64,000 nucleotides of DNA, taken from an uncultured Flavobacteriaceae bacterium (GTDB lineage Bacteria; Bacteroidota; Bacteroidia; Flavobacteriales; Flavobacteriaceae). The notes below the pieces were generated by a model that did no database searches, was not told the origin of the DNA, and saw only the letters and a list, made by a program, of their open reading frames with translations. The stretch covers positions 62,001 to 126,000 of the forward strand of contig CANLWG010000013.1 in NCBI GenBank assembly GCA_947494715.1, given 5' to 3'. Position 1 is the first letter of the stretch. Each line of letters starts with the position of its first letter. Shown here piece by piece: positions 1 through 8,722 of this stretch. A program made the translations under genes and the position numbers.

Positions 1-1
1 G

Positions 2-346
2 AACCTAGACACAAATAAAGTGAGCGATAACGGTGGGTTGTCCGAGAGACACGCAAGTGCAATGGGGATGAAACCGAACAAGTTAAAAGGCTTCAATCTT
101 TCTGAAAATGCCCCAAAAGTGGTAACGTCGGCCAATACCGGTGCAGATAATATGACCTCATTGCATATGCTGAATTGGATGGAATGTGTCCGTAGCCGTA
201 AGACCACCAATGGTCCGGTAGAAGCTGGCTATAATCATTCTATTGCCAATATCATGACCACCGCTGCATTGCGAACTGGTTTGAAGGCCACTTTCGACGA
301 AAAGAATCAAGATGTTCTGGCCGGCGGAAAAGTGTTCAAATATTAA
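2..346 (+). CDS. Gfo/Idh/MocA family oxidoreductase, C-terminal fragment (gene enters from left edge)
   Basis: The reading frame is open to the left edge, so this is the last ~114 codons of a longer gene. A GTG at 20 is in frame but is probably internal. The piece carries the tail typical of bacterial Gfo/Idh/MocA dehydrogenases: a WMECVRSRK stretch, then NGPVEAGYNHSIANIMTTAA, a substrate-side helix with a conserved His, and a hydrophobic ending at FKY. Family members oxidise or reduce sugars, inositols or glycosides with NAD(P). The stop overlaps the next start (TAATG), so it is translationally coupled to the DUF6807 lipoprotein. The substrate cannot be told from this fragment. The Rossmann domain, and any signal peptide, lies outside the window. 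Confidence 0.82.
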   Translation, partial: NLDTNKVSDNGGLSERHASAMGMKPNKLKGFNLSENAPKVVTSANTGADNMTSLHMLNWMECVRSRKTTNGPVEAGYNHSIANIMTTAALRTGLKATFDEKNQDVLAGGKVFKY

Positions 347-1446
347 TGGTGGATATGTTGAATCTATTTAAACGGACATTTAGTTATTACATACTCTTTA
401 CATTTTTGCTGATTTCTTGTAAGGAGGTAAAAAATACAGCTACTACAAATACAAATGTATCCGAAACTGGGATGCAAGAATCATCCAAATTGAAATTTAC
501 AAAGGATGATGCAAACAAGAAAATCGATATTACAATTGATGATAAATTGTTCACGAGCTATATTTATGACGGACAAACTCCCAAGCCGATTTTGTACCCG
601 CTCATTACCAAGAGCGGTAAAACGGTTACCCGTGGCTTTCCCTATGATCCCAGACCCAATGAACGTATTGACCATCCACATCATGCAGGGCATTGGTTGA
701 ACTATGGTGATGTAAACGGATTGGATTTTTGGAACAATTCCTATGCCATTCCCGAGGAGGAAAAACACAAGTATGGCACAATTTATCATCAGGAAATTCT
801 GCAGAGTGACGAAGACAAAGGAATCTTGAAAATAAAAGCGATTTGGCGTTCACCGGACGATATTGATTTGATGGAGGAGATAACGGAGTTTACATTTTCC
901 GAAAAGGAGAATACCAGAATCATAGACCGTTCTACGACCCTAAATGCCTTGAAAGATGTTTCCTTTAAAGATAATAAGGAAGGAATGATCGGCATTCGAG
1001 TAGCACGTGAACTGGAATTGGTTTCGGATAAACCGGCAATCTATACGGACGCTGCGGGAAATGTAACGGAAGTAGAGGCCCTGAACAATGAAGATGTAAA
1101 CGGCAACTATTTTAGCAGTGAAGGTTTAACCGGAAATGATGTCTGGGGTACACGTAATAAATGGGTAAAACTAGAAAGCAATATTGAAGGGGAAACCGTA
1201 TCCATTACCATACTGGACCACAAGAAAAATACAGGATATCCCTCCTATTGGCATGCGAGGGGTTATGGACTTTTTGCTGCCAATCCTTTAGGTCAGGCTA
1301 TTTTTTCTGAAGGAAAGGAAACTCTAAATTTCAAATTGAACGAAAATGAATCGGTAACTTTTAATTATCGTATTTTAATTCATAATGGTTCCAAGCTGAC
1401 CAACGATGCCCTAAATCTTTCATTTGAAGAGTTTAATACGAAGTAA
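346..1446 (+). CDS. DUF6807 (PmoA-like) family lipoprotein
   Basis: The N-terminus is a lipoprotein signal: a positively charged start, a hydrophobic core and the lipobox LLISC with Cys25, so the protein is probably anchored in the envelope. The body matches the DUF6807 family, often labelled methane oxygenase PmoA, a label that comes from annotation transfer and says little about chemistry. The hallmark is the His-rich DHPHHAGHW at residues 109-117, followed by DVNGLDFWN, and a C-terminal YPSYWHARGYGLFAANPLG stretch. Such His clusters suggest metal or sugar binding. The first ATG overlaps the upstream stop; the ATG three codons on (355) is an alternative start. The partners are a Gfo/Idh/MocA enzyme and a DUF1080 protein, a combination frequent in Bacteroidota and Planctomycetes sugar loci. 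Biochemical activity is unknown. Confidence 0.8.
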   Translation: MVDMLNLFKRTFSYYILFTFLLISCKEVKNTATTNTNVSETGMQESSKLKFTKDDANKKIDITIDDKLFTSYIYDGQTPKPILYPLITKSGKTVTRGFPYDPRPNERIDHPHHAGHWLNYGDVNGLDFWNNSYAIPEEEKHKYGTIYHQEILQSDEDKGILKIKAIWRSPDDIDLMEEITEFTFSEKENTRIIDRSTTLNALKDVSFKDNKEGMIGIRVARELELVSDKPAIYTDAAGNVTEVEALNNEDVNGNYFSSEGLTGNDVWGTRNKWVKLESNIEGETVSITILDHKKNTGYPSYWHARGYGLFAANPLGQAIFSEGKETLNFKLNENESVTFNYRILIHNGSKLTNDALNLSFEEFNTK

Positions 1447-1471
1447 TCTTAAATTTTAAAATTTGGAAAAA

Positions 1472-2077
1472 ATGAAGTCTATGTATTCTCTGATTTTCAT
1501 ATTGGCGTTCGTTTCAATTGCCTTCGGACAAGAGACCGACTACAAAATGAAGACTCTATTTGATGGTAGTAACCTTAATAAATGGCAAGTGCCTGATAAC
1601 AATGTTTGGTGGGCAATTGATGGTGATGCGCTCTGGGCAAAAAGTGACCCCGATCAAAAGGGCTCCATACTGTGGACGAAGAAGGAATACAATGATTTTG
1701 TTGTTCAATTGGATTTTAAATTTGGGGAAGGTACCATTGACTCAGGTATTTTTATGCGGGGGGAAGATGAGAGGAATGTACAAATTCAAATCGGCATATC
1801 GGGTTCTTTAAAAAGGGATATGACGGCTTCACCCTATGTACCCAAATCAGGATACCCGGTAGAAGCCGACGGCGTTAACGAACTTTTGAGAATGGATGGC
1901 TGGAATACCATAAAAGCCATGACCATTGGCAATTCGTATAAAGTATGGCTCAACGGAAAGGAAGTAATGAATTATACCCTTGAAGAAGCAAATTTAAAAG
2001 GCCCTGTTGGTCTTCAACTGCATCCGGGAAGGGATATGACCATACAATTCAAGAATATTTCAATAGCTGAATTGTGA
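1472..2077 (+). CDS. Secreted DUF1080 family protein (3-keto-disaccharide hydrolase-like)
   Basis: The start is placed at the ATG at 1472; an in-frame TTG lies 9 bases upstream and another ATG lies at 1481. A signal peptide (MYSLIFILAFVSIAFGQ) directs export. The mature part is a single DUF1080 domain with a concanavalin-like beta-sandwich fold. It shows the opening TLFDGSNLNKWQ, the central SGIFMRGEDERNVQIQI and the closing GPVGLQLHPGRDMTIQFKNI. At ~200 residues the length fits a one-domain member. Some DUF1080 proteins hydrolyse 3-keto-glycosides made by Gfo/Idh/MocA-type glycoside oxidases. That fits the oxidoreductase two genes upstream, but the activity here is inferred. It probably shares a transcript with the two preceding genes, 25 bases after the DUF6807 stop. 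Confidence 0.82.
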   Translation: MKSMYSLIFILAFVSIAFGQETDYKMKTLFDGSNLNKWQVPDNNVWWAIDGDALWAKSDPDQKGSILWTKKEYNDFVVQLDFKFGEGTIDSGIFMRGEDERNVQIQIGISGSLKRDMTASPYVPKSGYPVEADGVNELLRMDGWNTIKAMTIGNSYKVWLNGKEVMNYTLEEANLKGPVGLQLHPGRDMTIQFKNISIAEL

Positions 2078-2158
2078 TTATTTTAATACTGCCATTTTAT
2101 TCTATGTAAAACATTGTATATTAGAAGTTTACCAAACCAACTAATTCCTTAGGGAGGC

Positions 2159-3190
2159 ATGGGAATAAAGAAAATCGCGGAACTTGCAAACGTGTCGATA
2201 GGTACGGTAGATCGTGTATTGCACAATAGAAAAGGTGTTTCCAAAGAGACCGAAAGAAGAGTACGAAAGGTTATCAAGGAAATCGGTTATACAAAGAATA
2301 CAACGGCCAGCCGATTGAAATTGGCTTCGGTAAAAAAGATAAAATTTGCCATATTGATTCCGGAGGCAAAAAACAAATGGAATTATTGGAAGCTCCCCAA
2401 AAAAGGTATCGAACAGGCAGTTCAAGAATTGAAGGAATTAGGAGTGGCAGTGGACAATTATCTGTTCTTGGATTCATCTTCCTTCAATAATCTGGCTGAA
2501 CAGATTTTCTTAAAGGACTATGATGCCATAGTAACGGTGCCATTCTTTAAAAAAGAAAGCAATTCGTTGCTTGAACGCGCAAAAGGAAAGAAGATTCCCA
2601 TAGTCTTCCTGGATACCGAAATCGAACTGGAAAGCCCTGCCTGTTTCATTCGTCAAGACTCGCATAAAGCGGGTAGGGTCGCTGGAAGGTTGCTTCATGG
2701 TCTTGTGGGCGCTAAAGGTGATTATTTTGTAGTTAATATGTTGAATGACCGGGGTATTCATGCCAACAATATACAGCGTGAGCAGGGATTTAGAGAATTT
2801 TTTAATACCATTAACGAGAGGGTAACGATTCATACGATTAACTACTCTTTGAACGATGAATTCAAAGTAACGGCCGAAATGGAGACTTGGTTCGGCAAGG
2901 ACAATCCGAAAGGAATGTTTGTAACAAACTCAAAATCGCATTTACTTCCCAAAATATTGGAACAGTACCAAGTAAAAAATACCTTCATTGTGGGTTTCGA
3001 TCTGAATAAGCAGAATTTGGAATACTTAAAGGAAGATAAAATCAATTTCTTGATCAACCAACAACCCAAATACCAGGGTTATGCTGCTATAAAGAGCCTT
3101 TTTAACTTCATTACCAAACAAGATGATTCTGAACTTCATCTTGATATTCCGGTGGAAATTATAGTTAAAGAACATTTAACTTCTTCGTAG
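2159..3190 (+). CDS. LacI family transcriptional regulator
   Basis: Residues 2-22 form a LacI-type helix-turn-helix (IKKIAELANVSIGTVDRVLH) that binds DNA, followed by RKGVSKETERRV and a hinge around NTTASRLK. The rest, about residues 60-343, is a periplasmic-binding-protein-like effector domain, with KIKFAILIPEA as its first strand and VGFDLNKQN late in the domain. Length (343 aa) is normal for the family. The ATG is preceded by a clear AGGGAGG, unusually strong for Bacteroidota. It follows the sugar genes by 81 bases and faces the susCD pair, so it most likely controls this locus in response to a sugar-like ligand. Candidate operators are at 8336-8368. Ligand and target are inferred. Confidence 0.9.
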   Translation: MGIKKIAELANVSIGTVDRVLHNRKGVSKETERRVRKVIKEIGYTKNTTASRLKLASVKKIKFAILIPEAKNKWNYWKLPKKGIEQAVQELKELGVAVDNYLFLDSSSFNNLAEQIFLKDYDAIVTVPFFKKESNSLLERAKGKKIPIVFLDTEIELESPACFIRQDSHKAGRVAGRLLHGLVGAKGDYFVVNMLNDRGIHANNIQREQGFREFFNTINERVTIHTINYSLNDEFKVTAEMETWFGKDNPKGMFVTNSKSHLLPKILEQYQVKNTFIVGFDLNKQNLEYLKEDKINFLINQQPKYQGYAAIKSLFNFITKQDDSELHLDIPVEIIVKEHLTSS

Positions 3191-3221
3191 CTTTTAAAAA
3201 AACTACTCCATAAAAAATCCT

Positions 3222-3249
3222 CCCATTATTCTAAAAATAACAGGAGGAT
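3222..3249 (-). terminator. Rho-independent terminator after susD
   Basis: GGAGGAT (3243-3249) and ATCCTCC (3227-3233) form a 7-bp stem. Read on the minus strand it is followed by a run of T (complement of 3222-3227). It sits 24 bases after the susD stop and also separates it from the convergent lacI-type gene. Confidence 0.7.
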
Positions 3250-3273
3250 CAAACTAACTCAAACTAAACTTAC

Positions 3274-4941
3274 TTATTGAGGGTACCCGGGGTTCTGCGG
3301 GTAACCGCCTATTGTTCTATCTATTTGATTTTGCGGTATCGGCCTCACGGTATGATAATCCTGAATATTGGGCGCGGCAAAAGGATTATGTAGCCTTGTA
3401 CGTTCCACGAGCTTACCGGTACGTACCAGATCCCACCAACGATGACCTTCACCTACAAGTTCTCTTGCTCTTTCATCGAGCAAAAAATCAAGAGTTGCAT
3501 CTGCCGGGGTTATTTGGCTAGCGGCTTCTTGACCAGGTACCGCTGAACGCATTCGGATAACATTGATATCTTCCGCTGCGCCGGTAGTATTGTTTTGGGC
3601 CAATCTTGCCTCTGCCCGTAACAGATAGGCATCCCCCAAGCGCATTAAGATAAAATCACGTTGCCCCTGTACATGCTGACGACCGGGCCGTGTCGGGTCG
3701 ATCCATTTGTTCATCGAAGGGAACAACCTTTCGGTATACTCATCATTGGTAATCACCAAATAGGGAACTGCATCTTGACGCGATTGCGGCCAATCGATAT
3801 CCTTTCCTGGTCCGGGAATGAAAATCGCAGTATCCCCAACCACTAGTGCTGCCCTTGCTGGCTCTTCGCCCACGGCTTCGGTTGCTGGTTCATCTTTATT
3901 GGCGAACCAAACATGCTTGAATGAAACATCATAACGGGTATCTACATCCCTATCCCAAAGTGTCAACATAAATTCCGTGGGTCTATGTCTTTTCCAAGGT
4001 CTGCCATTGGCAATATCTCTCGTCATGCCCCTACGCACATCATATTCCTGTAAGAAATAGAGGTGCCATCGATGTCCAAATTCGTCAACACCACTATCTA
4101 CCTGTGCTTTTGCATTGGGTTGTACAAAAACCATTTCACTATTCTCTTGGTTGTTAATATCCCATAAGTCCGTAAAATTTGGCAACAACGAAAAGCCGTA
4201 ATTGTTGATGACATTGCCAAAAAGCGTTTCGGCTCTTGAGGCATCGGTACTCTCCGAAAAATCCCTATAACTTCGTGTTAACAATACCTTACCCAATAGG
4301 AACTCGGCGGCCGGTTTTGTAGCACGACCATATTCATTATCCGGTTGTACATCGGGCAAGTTGGCAATCGCAAATTCTAAGTCGGGTACTATAGCTTGAC
4401 TGTAAATTTCCGATTGGGGTGTCTTATTCGCCTCGACTTCCACGCCTTCGGTTTCTTCAAGGCTCAGATGAGCGTCACCAAAAGTGGTCACTACATGAAA
4501 ATAATAGAATGCCCTTAAAAAACGTACTTCTGCAATTCGAAGGTTTTTTGTAGTCTCATCCATTTCCACGTCCGTAGAACGGTTAATGACCCCATTGGCC
4601 TGATTGATACCTTGATACCAATTATCCCATGAGTCTCGTATATAACTTTCCTCTCCATTAAGCCCTCCATCATAAAAATTGAAAACCTTGTGGCCCCCAT
4701 CGGCACCGTTGGTCCAGATGTCAGTACCAAAGGTGGTCATGGCAGCCCCAATTTCTTGGCCATAAAAGGGTTTCAAAGTAGAATACGTGGCTTTGACCGC
4801 ATCTTCAAGCCCCGCTTCGGTGGTGTAGTAAGAGGCCGCCGAAACATCGGTTATCAGCTCCTCTTCTATAAATTTATCGCACGACTTCATACTAAAAGCT
4901 AATGCTAAAACTAAGATGATATAACTTTTTTTTCTGTTCAT
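3274..4941 (-). CDS. SusD/RagB family nutrient-binding outer-membrane lipoprotein
   Basis: The protein is the surface-exposed partner that sits like a lid on the SusC transporter and captures oligosaccharide or another ligand. A lipobox with Cys21 (FSMKSC) follows a short signal. The N-terminal SusD-like part shows YYTTEAGLEDAVKATYSTL. The C-terminal RagB/SusD part shows LMRLGDAYLLRAEARLAQNN (TPR-like helix), then DERARELVGEGHRWWDLVRT, a hallmark of the family. Length (555 aa) is typical. It starts 41 bases after the susC stop, in one operon with it, and ends at a clear terminator. No glycoside hydrolase, lyase or sulfatase lies next to the pair, so the ligand cannot be predicted. Confidence 0.95.
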   Translation of the reverse strand: MNRKKSYIILVLALAFSMKSCDKFIEEELITDVSAASYYTTEAGLEDAVKATYSTLKPFYGQEIGAAMTTFGTDIWTNGADGGHKVFNFYDGGLNGEESYIRDSWDNWYQGINQANGVINRSTDVEMDETTKNLRIAEVRFLRAFYYFHVVTTFGDAHLSLEETEGVEVEANKTPQSEIYSQAIVPDLEFAIANLPDVQPDNEYGRATKPAAEFLLGKVLLTRSYRDFSESTDASRAETLFGNVINNYGFSLLPNFTDLWDINNQENSEMVFVQPNAKAQVDSGVDEFGHRWHLYFLQEYDVRRGMTRDIANGRPWKRHRPTEFMLTLWDRDVDTRYDVSFKHVWFANKDEPATEAVGEEPARAALVVGDTAIFIPGPGKDIDWPQSRQDAVPYLVITNDEYTERLFPSMNKWIDPTRPGRQHVQGQRDFILMRLGDAYLLRAEARLAQNNTTGAAEDINVIRMRSAVPGQEAASQITPADATLDFLLDERARELVGEGHRWWDLVRTGKLVERTRLHNPFAAPNIQDYHTVRPIPQNQIDRTIGGYPQNPGYPQ

Positions 4942-4982
4942 AATACTTTAATTATACTATTTCGACTAACAATCTTTTTCAC

Positions 4983-7900
4983 TTAAAAGGTAGCGTTCAA
5001 TGTCAATGACCACATTTTACTACTTGGTACTACGCCACTGTTCAAGGAGTCCTCTCTATCACCATCTTCATCAAACGTTTCACCAACCTCGGGATCGAAT
5101 GTTGGATAATCGGTGATAAAGAATAAATTCTGACCTGATACGGATAAACGCAATTTTTCCATACCCAATTTTTCAGTAATCGATTCAGGAAGGTTGTATC
5201 CTAAAGTAAGATTTCTAAGCTTTATAAAACTACCATCAAAATACCGAAGCGTTGATCCATTTCTTGGGCTTTCTTGATTTTCGTTGGGCCTTGGATTGGC
5301 ATTAGTAGGGTTATCAATGGTCCAATAATCGACATCCAAATTGTTATATCTTCCAAAAAGGGAGTTATTACTAGCGTTAAAATTAGACTGAATCATTTGT
5401 CCTTGTCTAAAAACGAAGAAAATACCCAAATCAAATCCTTTGTACGAAAATTTATTATTGAAACCTCCATAATAGTCTGGTACGTCATCACCCAAGACCT
5501 TGCGGTCATCCGGAGTTATTACGCCATCACCATTTAAGTCATTTAACTTGATCTCGCCTGGCACTTTATTATCTGCTGCAAGGGCCGCTGCCTCTTCATC
5601 AGCTTGCCAAATACCAATTTTTTCATAATCAAAAAATACCCTGATTGGTTGCCCAATAAACCGCTCGTTCCCGGTGTCGTCTATCGGATTTCCGTTCGCA
5701 TCTTTCAGGGCCAGTTCCGTAATTTCTTCTTTGTAGGTAGATATGTTCAGATCTACATCCCAATTGAAGCCATCACCATCATTATCGATAATACCGGCAC
5801 TGATACTGAATTCGAAACCCTGAGTGCGAGTAGATCCAACATTTTGAAGTACTTCTTCGTACCCTGATGTGGTAGGTAAGGCCCTTTCCAATAAGAGATC
5901 TTCGGTATTTGTTCGGAAGAAATCGAAAGAACCGACCAAGCGATTGTTAAACAACCCATAATCCAAACCAATATCCAAGGTTTTGGAAACCTCCCAGGTC
6001 AAATCTTCATTGGGTATTTCATTAAGCCCAAAACCAAGGGCCGGTTCCTCACCAAAGGCGTAGACCGTACTACCTAACCTACCAGCAGTCTGGTATGGAA
6101 GAACCGAGGTGTTACCTACTTCACCGTAGGAAGCTCTCAACTTTAACTCGGATACGGAAGTATCCGCCAGAAAATCCTCTTGATCAATTCTCCAGCCTGC
6201 AGAAATACCTGGAAAATATTTCCATTGATTCCCAGGTGCAAGTCTTGAAGATCCGTCAGCTCGTAAAGAGGCTTGAAATAGGTACTTGCCATCAAAATCG
6301 TAATTGACTCTACCCATAAAGGAGGCCAAGGCCCATTCCGTTAAGACCGATTCAAGTACACCCCCTTGGGTAGCCGAACCTAAATTGTAAAAAGTTTGGG
6401 ACTCGTAGGGAATTCCGGTAACATCTCCGCGATTTGCCTCTAATCTTGATTTTTGGATACTTTGAAGTAGGGTAACCTTAAGGTTTTGCCTATCGGTAAG
6501 CGCTTTATTATAGGTTAACAAGTTCTCCAGGGTGTATCCGAAGTCCGTAACGTTGGTAATTCCTGCTGTTGCCGGTGCTCCACGATTGGTGTTTGTTAAG
6601 CTTGCCGCGAAAGTACCTCTTCTACCGATTCGAACATCCGGGCCGAAGGTCGTGGTCCATTTCAGACCCTGCATGATATCAATGTCCAAGTAAATGGGAG
6701 CGAAAATCCGGGTTTGTAGTCGTTCATCAAGAAAAGCATCTTCGACCAATTCACTTAAGGGGTTGGTTCGTATACCATCATTGGTAGGTAAGAACAACAA
6801 TTCACCATCGGCATCGAAGGGTACGCCCAAAGGATTATTGGCCAAAGCCTCCTGCATCGTGGCATTATTCCCCACATTCTGCTCGGTTCTGGCTACTAAG
6901 AAAGAGGCCCCAATTTTAAAGATATCGTTGATTCTATGATCTATATTTATTTTCCCTGAAAATCGTTCGAAATCCTGATTACTAATAATGCCCTGTTCTT
7001 TAAAATATCCTATTGACGTGCTGAACGTGGTATTTTCGGATCCACCACTTACCGCAAGTTGGTGGTTGGTCTGCCAACCCTCGCCTACGATTAAATTTTG
7101 CCAGTCCGTAGATCTCCCTTGTGCAATCGATTCCAATTCAACAGGATCTAAAAACACTTCCGTATCTGCCGGAATAGTCCCATTCCATCCAATCCGCCTT
7201 GATTCTCGCTTCAATGCAGCAAATTCTTCTCCATTCATCATGTCCACCAAACGTGTCGCCGATGTAATCCCATAACGACTACTATAGGTGATTTTAGTCT
7301 TTCCGACTCGACCTCGGTTGGTCGAAACCAAAATGACGCCGTTCGCACCTCTAGATCCATAGACCGCGGTAGCGGCTGCGTCCTTTAGTACCTGCATAGA
7401 GGCAATATCATCGGGATTGATATCGGCCATGGATTCAGGCCCATCGATAAGAGGTATACCATCAACCACGTACAGGGGATCATTATCCGCACTTATCGAA
7501 CGTCTACCCCGTATTCGTACCGTAGGATTTTGTCCAGGTCTGCCACCGGTAGATTGAACATCTACACCGGCAATCTGCCCCTTGATAGCATCGATGGAGC
7601 TTGATACCTGTACGATGCTCAATTGCTCGGCGGTAACGGTTTCTATTGCACCTGTTACCTCTCCTCTTTTTTGGGTACCGTACCCTACCAGTACCACCTC
7701 ATCCAAAGCTGCCGCGTCAGGCTCCATAGAAATGTTGATCGTTGACCTGCCGTTAACCGGGACTTCTTGAGCAGCATAGCCCACATAGCTGAATACCAAA
7801 ACACCGTCCGATGCTACATTTATTGAATAATTTCCATCAAAGTCGGCAACGGCACCATTTGTTGTCCCTTTTACCACCACACTGGCGCCTGATAACGGTA

Positions 7901-8078
7901 TTCCGTTTTCATCGGAGATAACACCGGTTACTGTGGATTGCAGAGCTTCAATCGAATTGCTCATTTCGCCAGGGTTGAAACTGGCAAACATTGAATACGT
8001 GCCAATAAGGCAACATATAAAAAAGGACAAAAAGCTTCTCGCCCTGAACAATGGTTTTTTAAAGAGTAGTTTTTTCAT
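4983..8078 (-). CDS. SusC/RagA family TonB-linked outer-membrane transporter
   Basis: This is a TonB-dependent importer working with the SusD-like lipoprotein encoded directly downstream. After a signal peptide (ending near residue 35) comes a carboxypeptidase-like regulatory domain at about residues 47-125 (VTGVISDENGIPLSGASVVV). A TonB-box-like stretch DEVVLVGYGTQKRGEVTGA follows, then a plug with GRRSISADNDPLYVVDGIPL around residue 200, and a long beta-barrel ending in the aromatic WSLTLNATF. At 1031 aa it has the normal length for the class. The 644-base region upstream holds two LacI-like palindromes, suggesting control by the nearby regulator. The substrate is unknown; a sugar is likely from the neighbours. 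Confidence 0.96.
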   Translation of the reverse strand: MKKLLFKKPLFRARSFLSFFICCLIGTYSMFASFNPGEMSNSIEALQSTVTGVISDENGIPLSGASVVVKGTTNGAVADFDGNYSINVASDGVLVFSYVGYAAQEVPVNGRSTINISMEPDAAALDEVVLVGYGTQKRGEVTGAIETVTAEQLSIVQVSSSIDAIKGQIAGVDVQSTGGRPGQNPTVRIRGRRSISADNDPLYVVDGIPLIDGPESMADINPDDIASMQVLKDAAATAVYGSRGANGVILVSTNRGRVGKTKITYSSRYGITSATRLVDMMNGEEFAALKRESRRIGWNGTIPADTEVFLDPVELESIAQGRSTDWQNLIVGEGWQTNHQLAVSGGSENTTFSTSIGYFKEQGIISNQDFERFSGKINIDHRINDIFKIGASFLVARTEQNVGNNATMQEALANNPLGVPFDADGELLFLPTNDGIRTNPLSELVEDAFLDERLQTRIFAPIYLDIDIMQGLKWTTTFGPDVRIGRRGTFAASLTNTNRGAPATAGITNVTDFGYTLENLLTYNKALTDRQNLKVTLLQSIQKSRLEANRGDVTGIPYESQTFYNLGSATQGGVLESVLTEWALASFMGRVNYDFDGKYLFQASLRADGSSRLAPGNQWKYFPGISAGWRIDQEDFLADTSVSELKLRASYGEVGNTSVLPYQTAGRLGSTVYAFGEEPALGFGLNEIPNEDLTWEVSKTLDIGLDYGLFNNRLVGSFDFFRTNTEDLLLERALPTTSGYEEVLQNVGSTRTQGFEFSISAGIIDNDGDGFNWDVDLNISTYKEEITELALKDANGNPIDDTGNERFIGQPIRVFFDYEKIGIWQADEEAAALAADNKVPGEIKLNDLNGDGVITPDDRKVLGDDVPDYYGGFNNKFSYKGFDLGIFFVFRQGQMIQSNFNASNNSLFGRYNNLDVDYWTIDNPTNANPRPNENQESPRNGSTLRYFDGSFIKLRNLTLGYNLPESITEKLGMEKLRLSVSGQNLFFITDYPTFDPEVGETFDEDGDREDSLNSGVVPSSKMWSLTLNATF

Positions 8079-8722
8079 ATCATATGTATTGTTAGTTGTT
8101 TCTTTGTTAGTTGAAGAGATTTTGTTTTTCTGTTGAATTTGTTCAAATCAAACTCTCTTATAGAGAAAATCATTCCTAATGGTCGGGCTTTTTTTAAGGG
8201 CTTTTGTTTCTGTATATCATGGTGATAGTCGTTGGGTTATTTTTATTGCACTCAAACTTGTCCGTTTTTTTAAACCCGTTTAGGGGCATACTTCATTGAG
8301 AAATAGTCCAAAATCATCTGAATTTTCGCACAATCGTTAACGTACACATATTTTTCGTTAACGTTACCGAATATAGGAATTCATTTTTTTATAAAAAAAT
8401 TAACACGTAGTTTGTTGACAAAAAAAAGTTGAATATTGTAAAATTTGATTCAGTTTATTGCGAGATAATAAATGAATCCATAATTCAATTGGTAGAATCG
8501 GAAAATATACATTTAGAAGACTGTTCTCTACAGGATTTCACACAGGAACATCAAAAGAGTTGTGGTGTTTGGCTTCTTTACTGAATGTTAAATCGATAGA
8601 AACCCATGATATGCTCAAGAATATAGCCGGATCTTAATATTCCCTGCTCATCCTGTCAATAAGGGTGCGAACAAACCAAGGAGAATGTTGTTGCAATTCG
8701 TTTTACCGAGTGATTTTTACCA
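8079..8722. other. Intergenic region between the giant gene (3' end) and susC (5' end)
   Basis: This 644-base stretch is AT-rich and holds no convincing gene. Both flanking genes are on the minus strand, so it is the susC leader and promoter region plus the space after the giant gene. Close to susC there is a short direct repeat (GTTAGTTG at 8090 and 8106). Two CGTTAACG palindromes lie at 8335-8342 and 8356-8363. I see no clear rho-independent terminator for the upstream susC side and no recognisable riboswitch. Confidence 0.6.
8336..8368. promoter_or_regulatory. Pair of LacI-type operator candidates upstream of susC
   Basis: GTTAACGTACAC (8336-8347) and GTTAACGTTACC (8357-8368) are two copies of a pseudo-palindrome with a central CG pair, exactly 21 bp apart, i.e. 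two helical turns on the same DNA face. Central-CG palindromes are typical of LacI-family operators. The sites lie about 285 bp upstream of the susC start. The LacI-type protein encoded at 2159-3190 is the obvious candidate binder, by inference. Confidence 0.45.

Noticed and set aside
20-346. A complete small gene starting at the GTG at 20
   Set aside because: The frame is open to the window edge and the content is the C-terminus of a larger Gfo/Idh/MocA enzyme.
346-1446. Methane oxygenase subunit, as the PmoA family label would suggest
   Set aside because: The protein is a soluble lipoprotein without the membrane helices of particulate methane monooxygenase; the label is an annotation artefact and the gene context is sugar metabolism.
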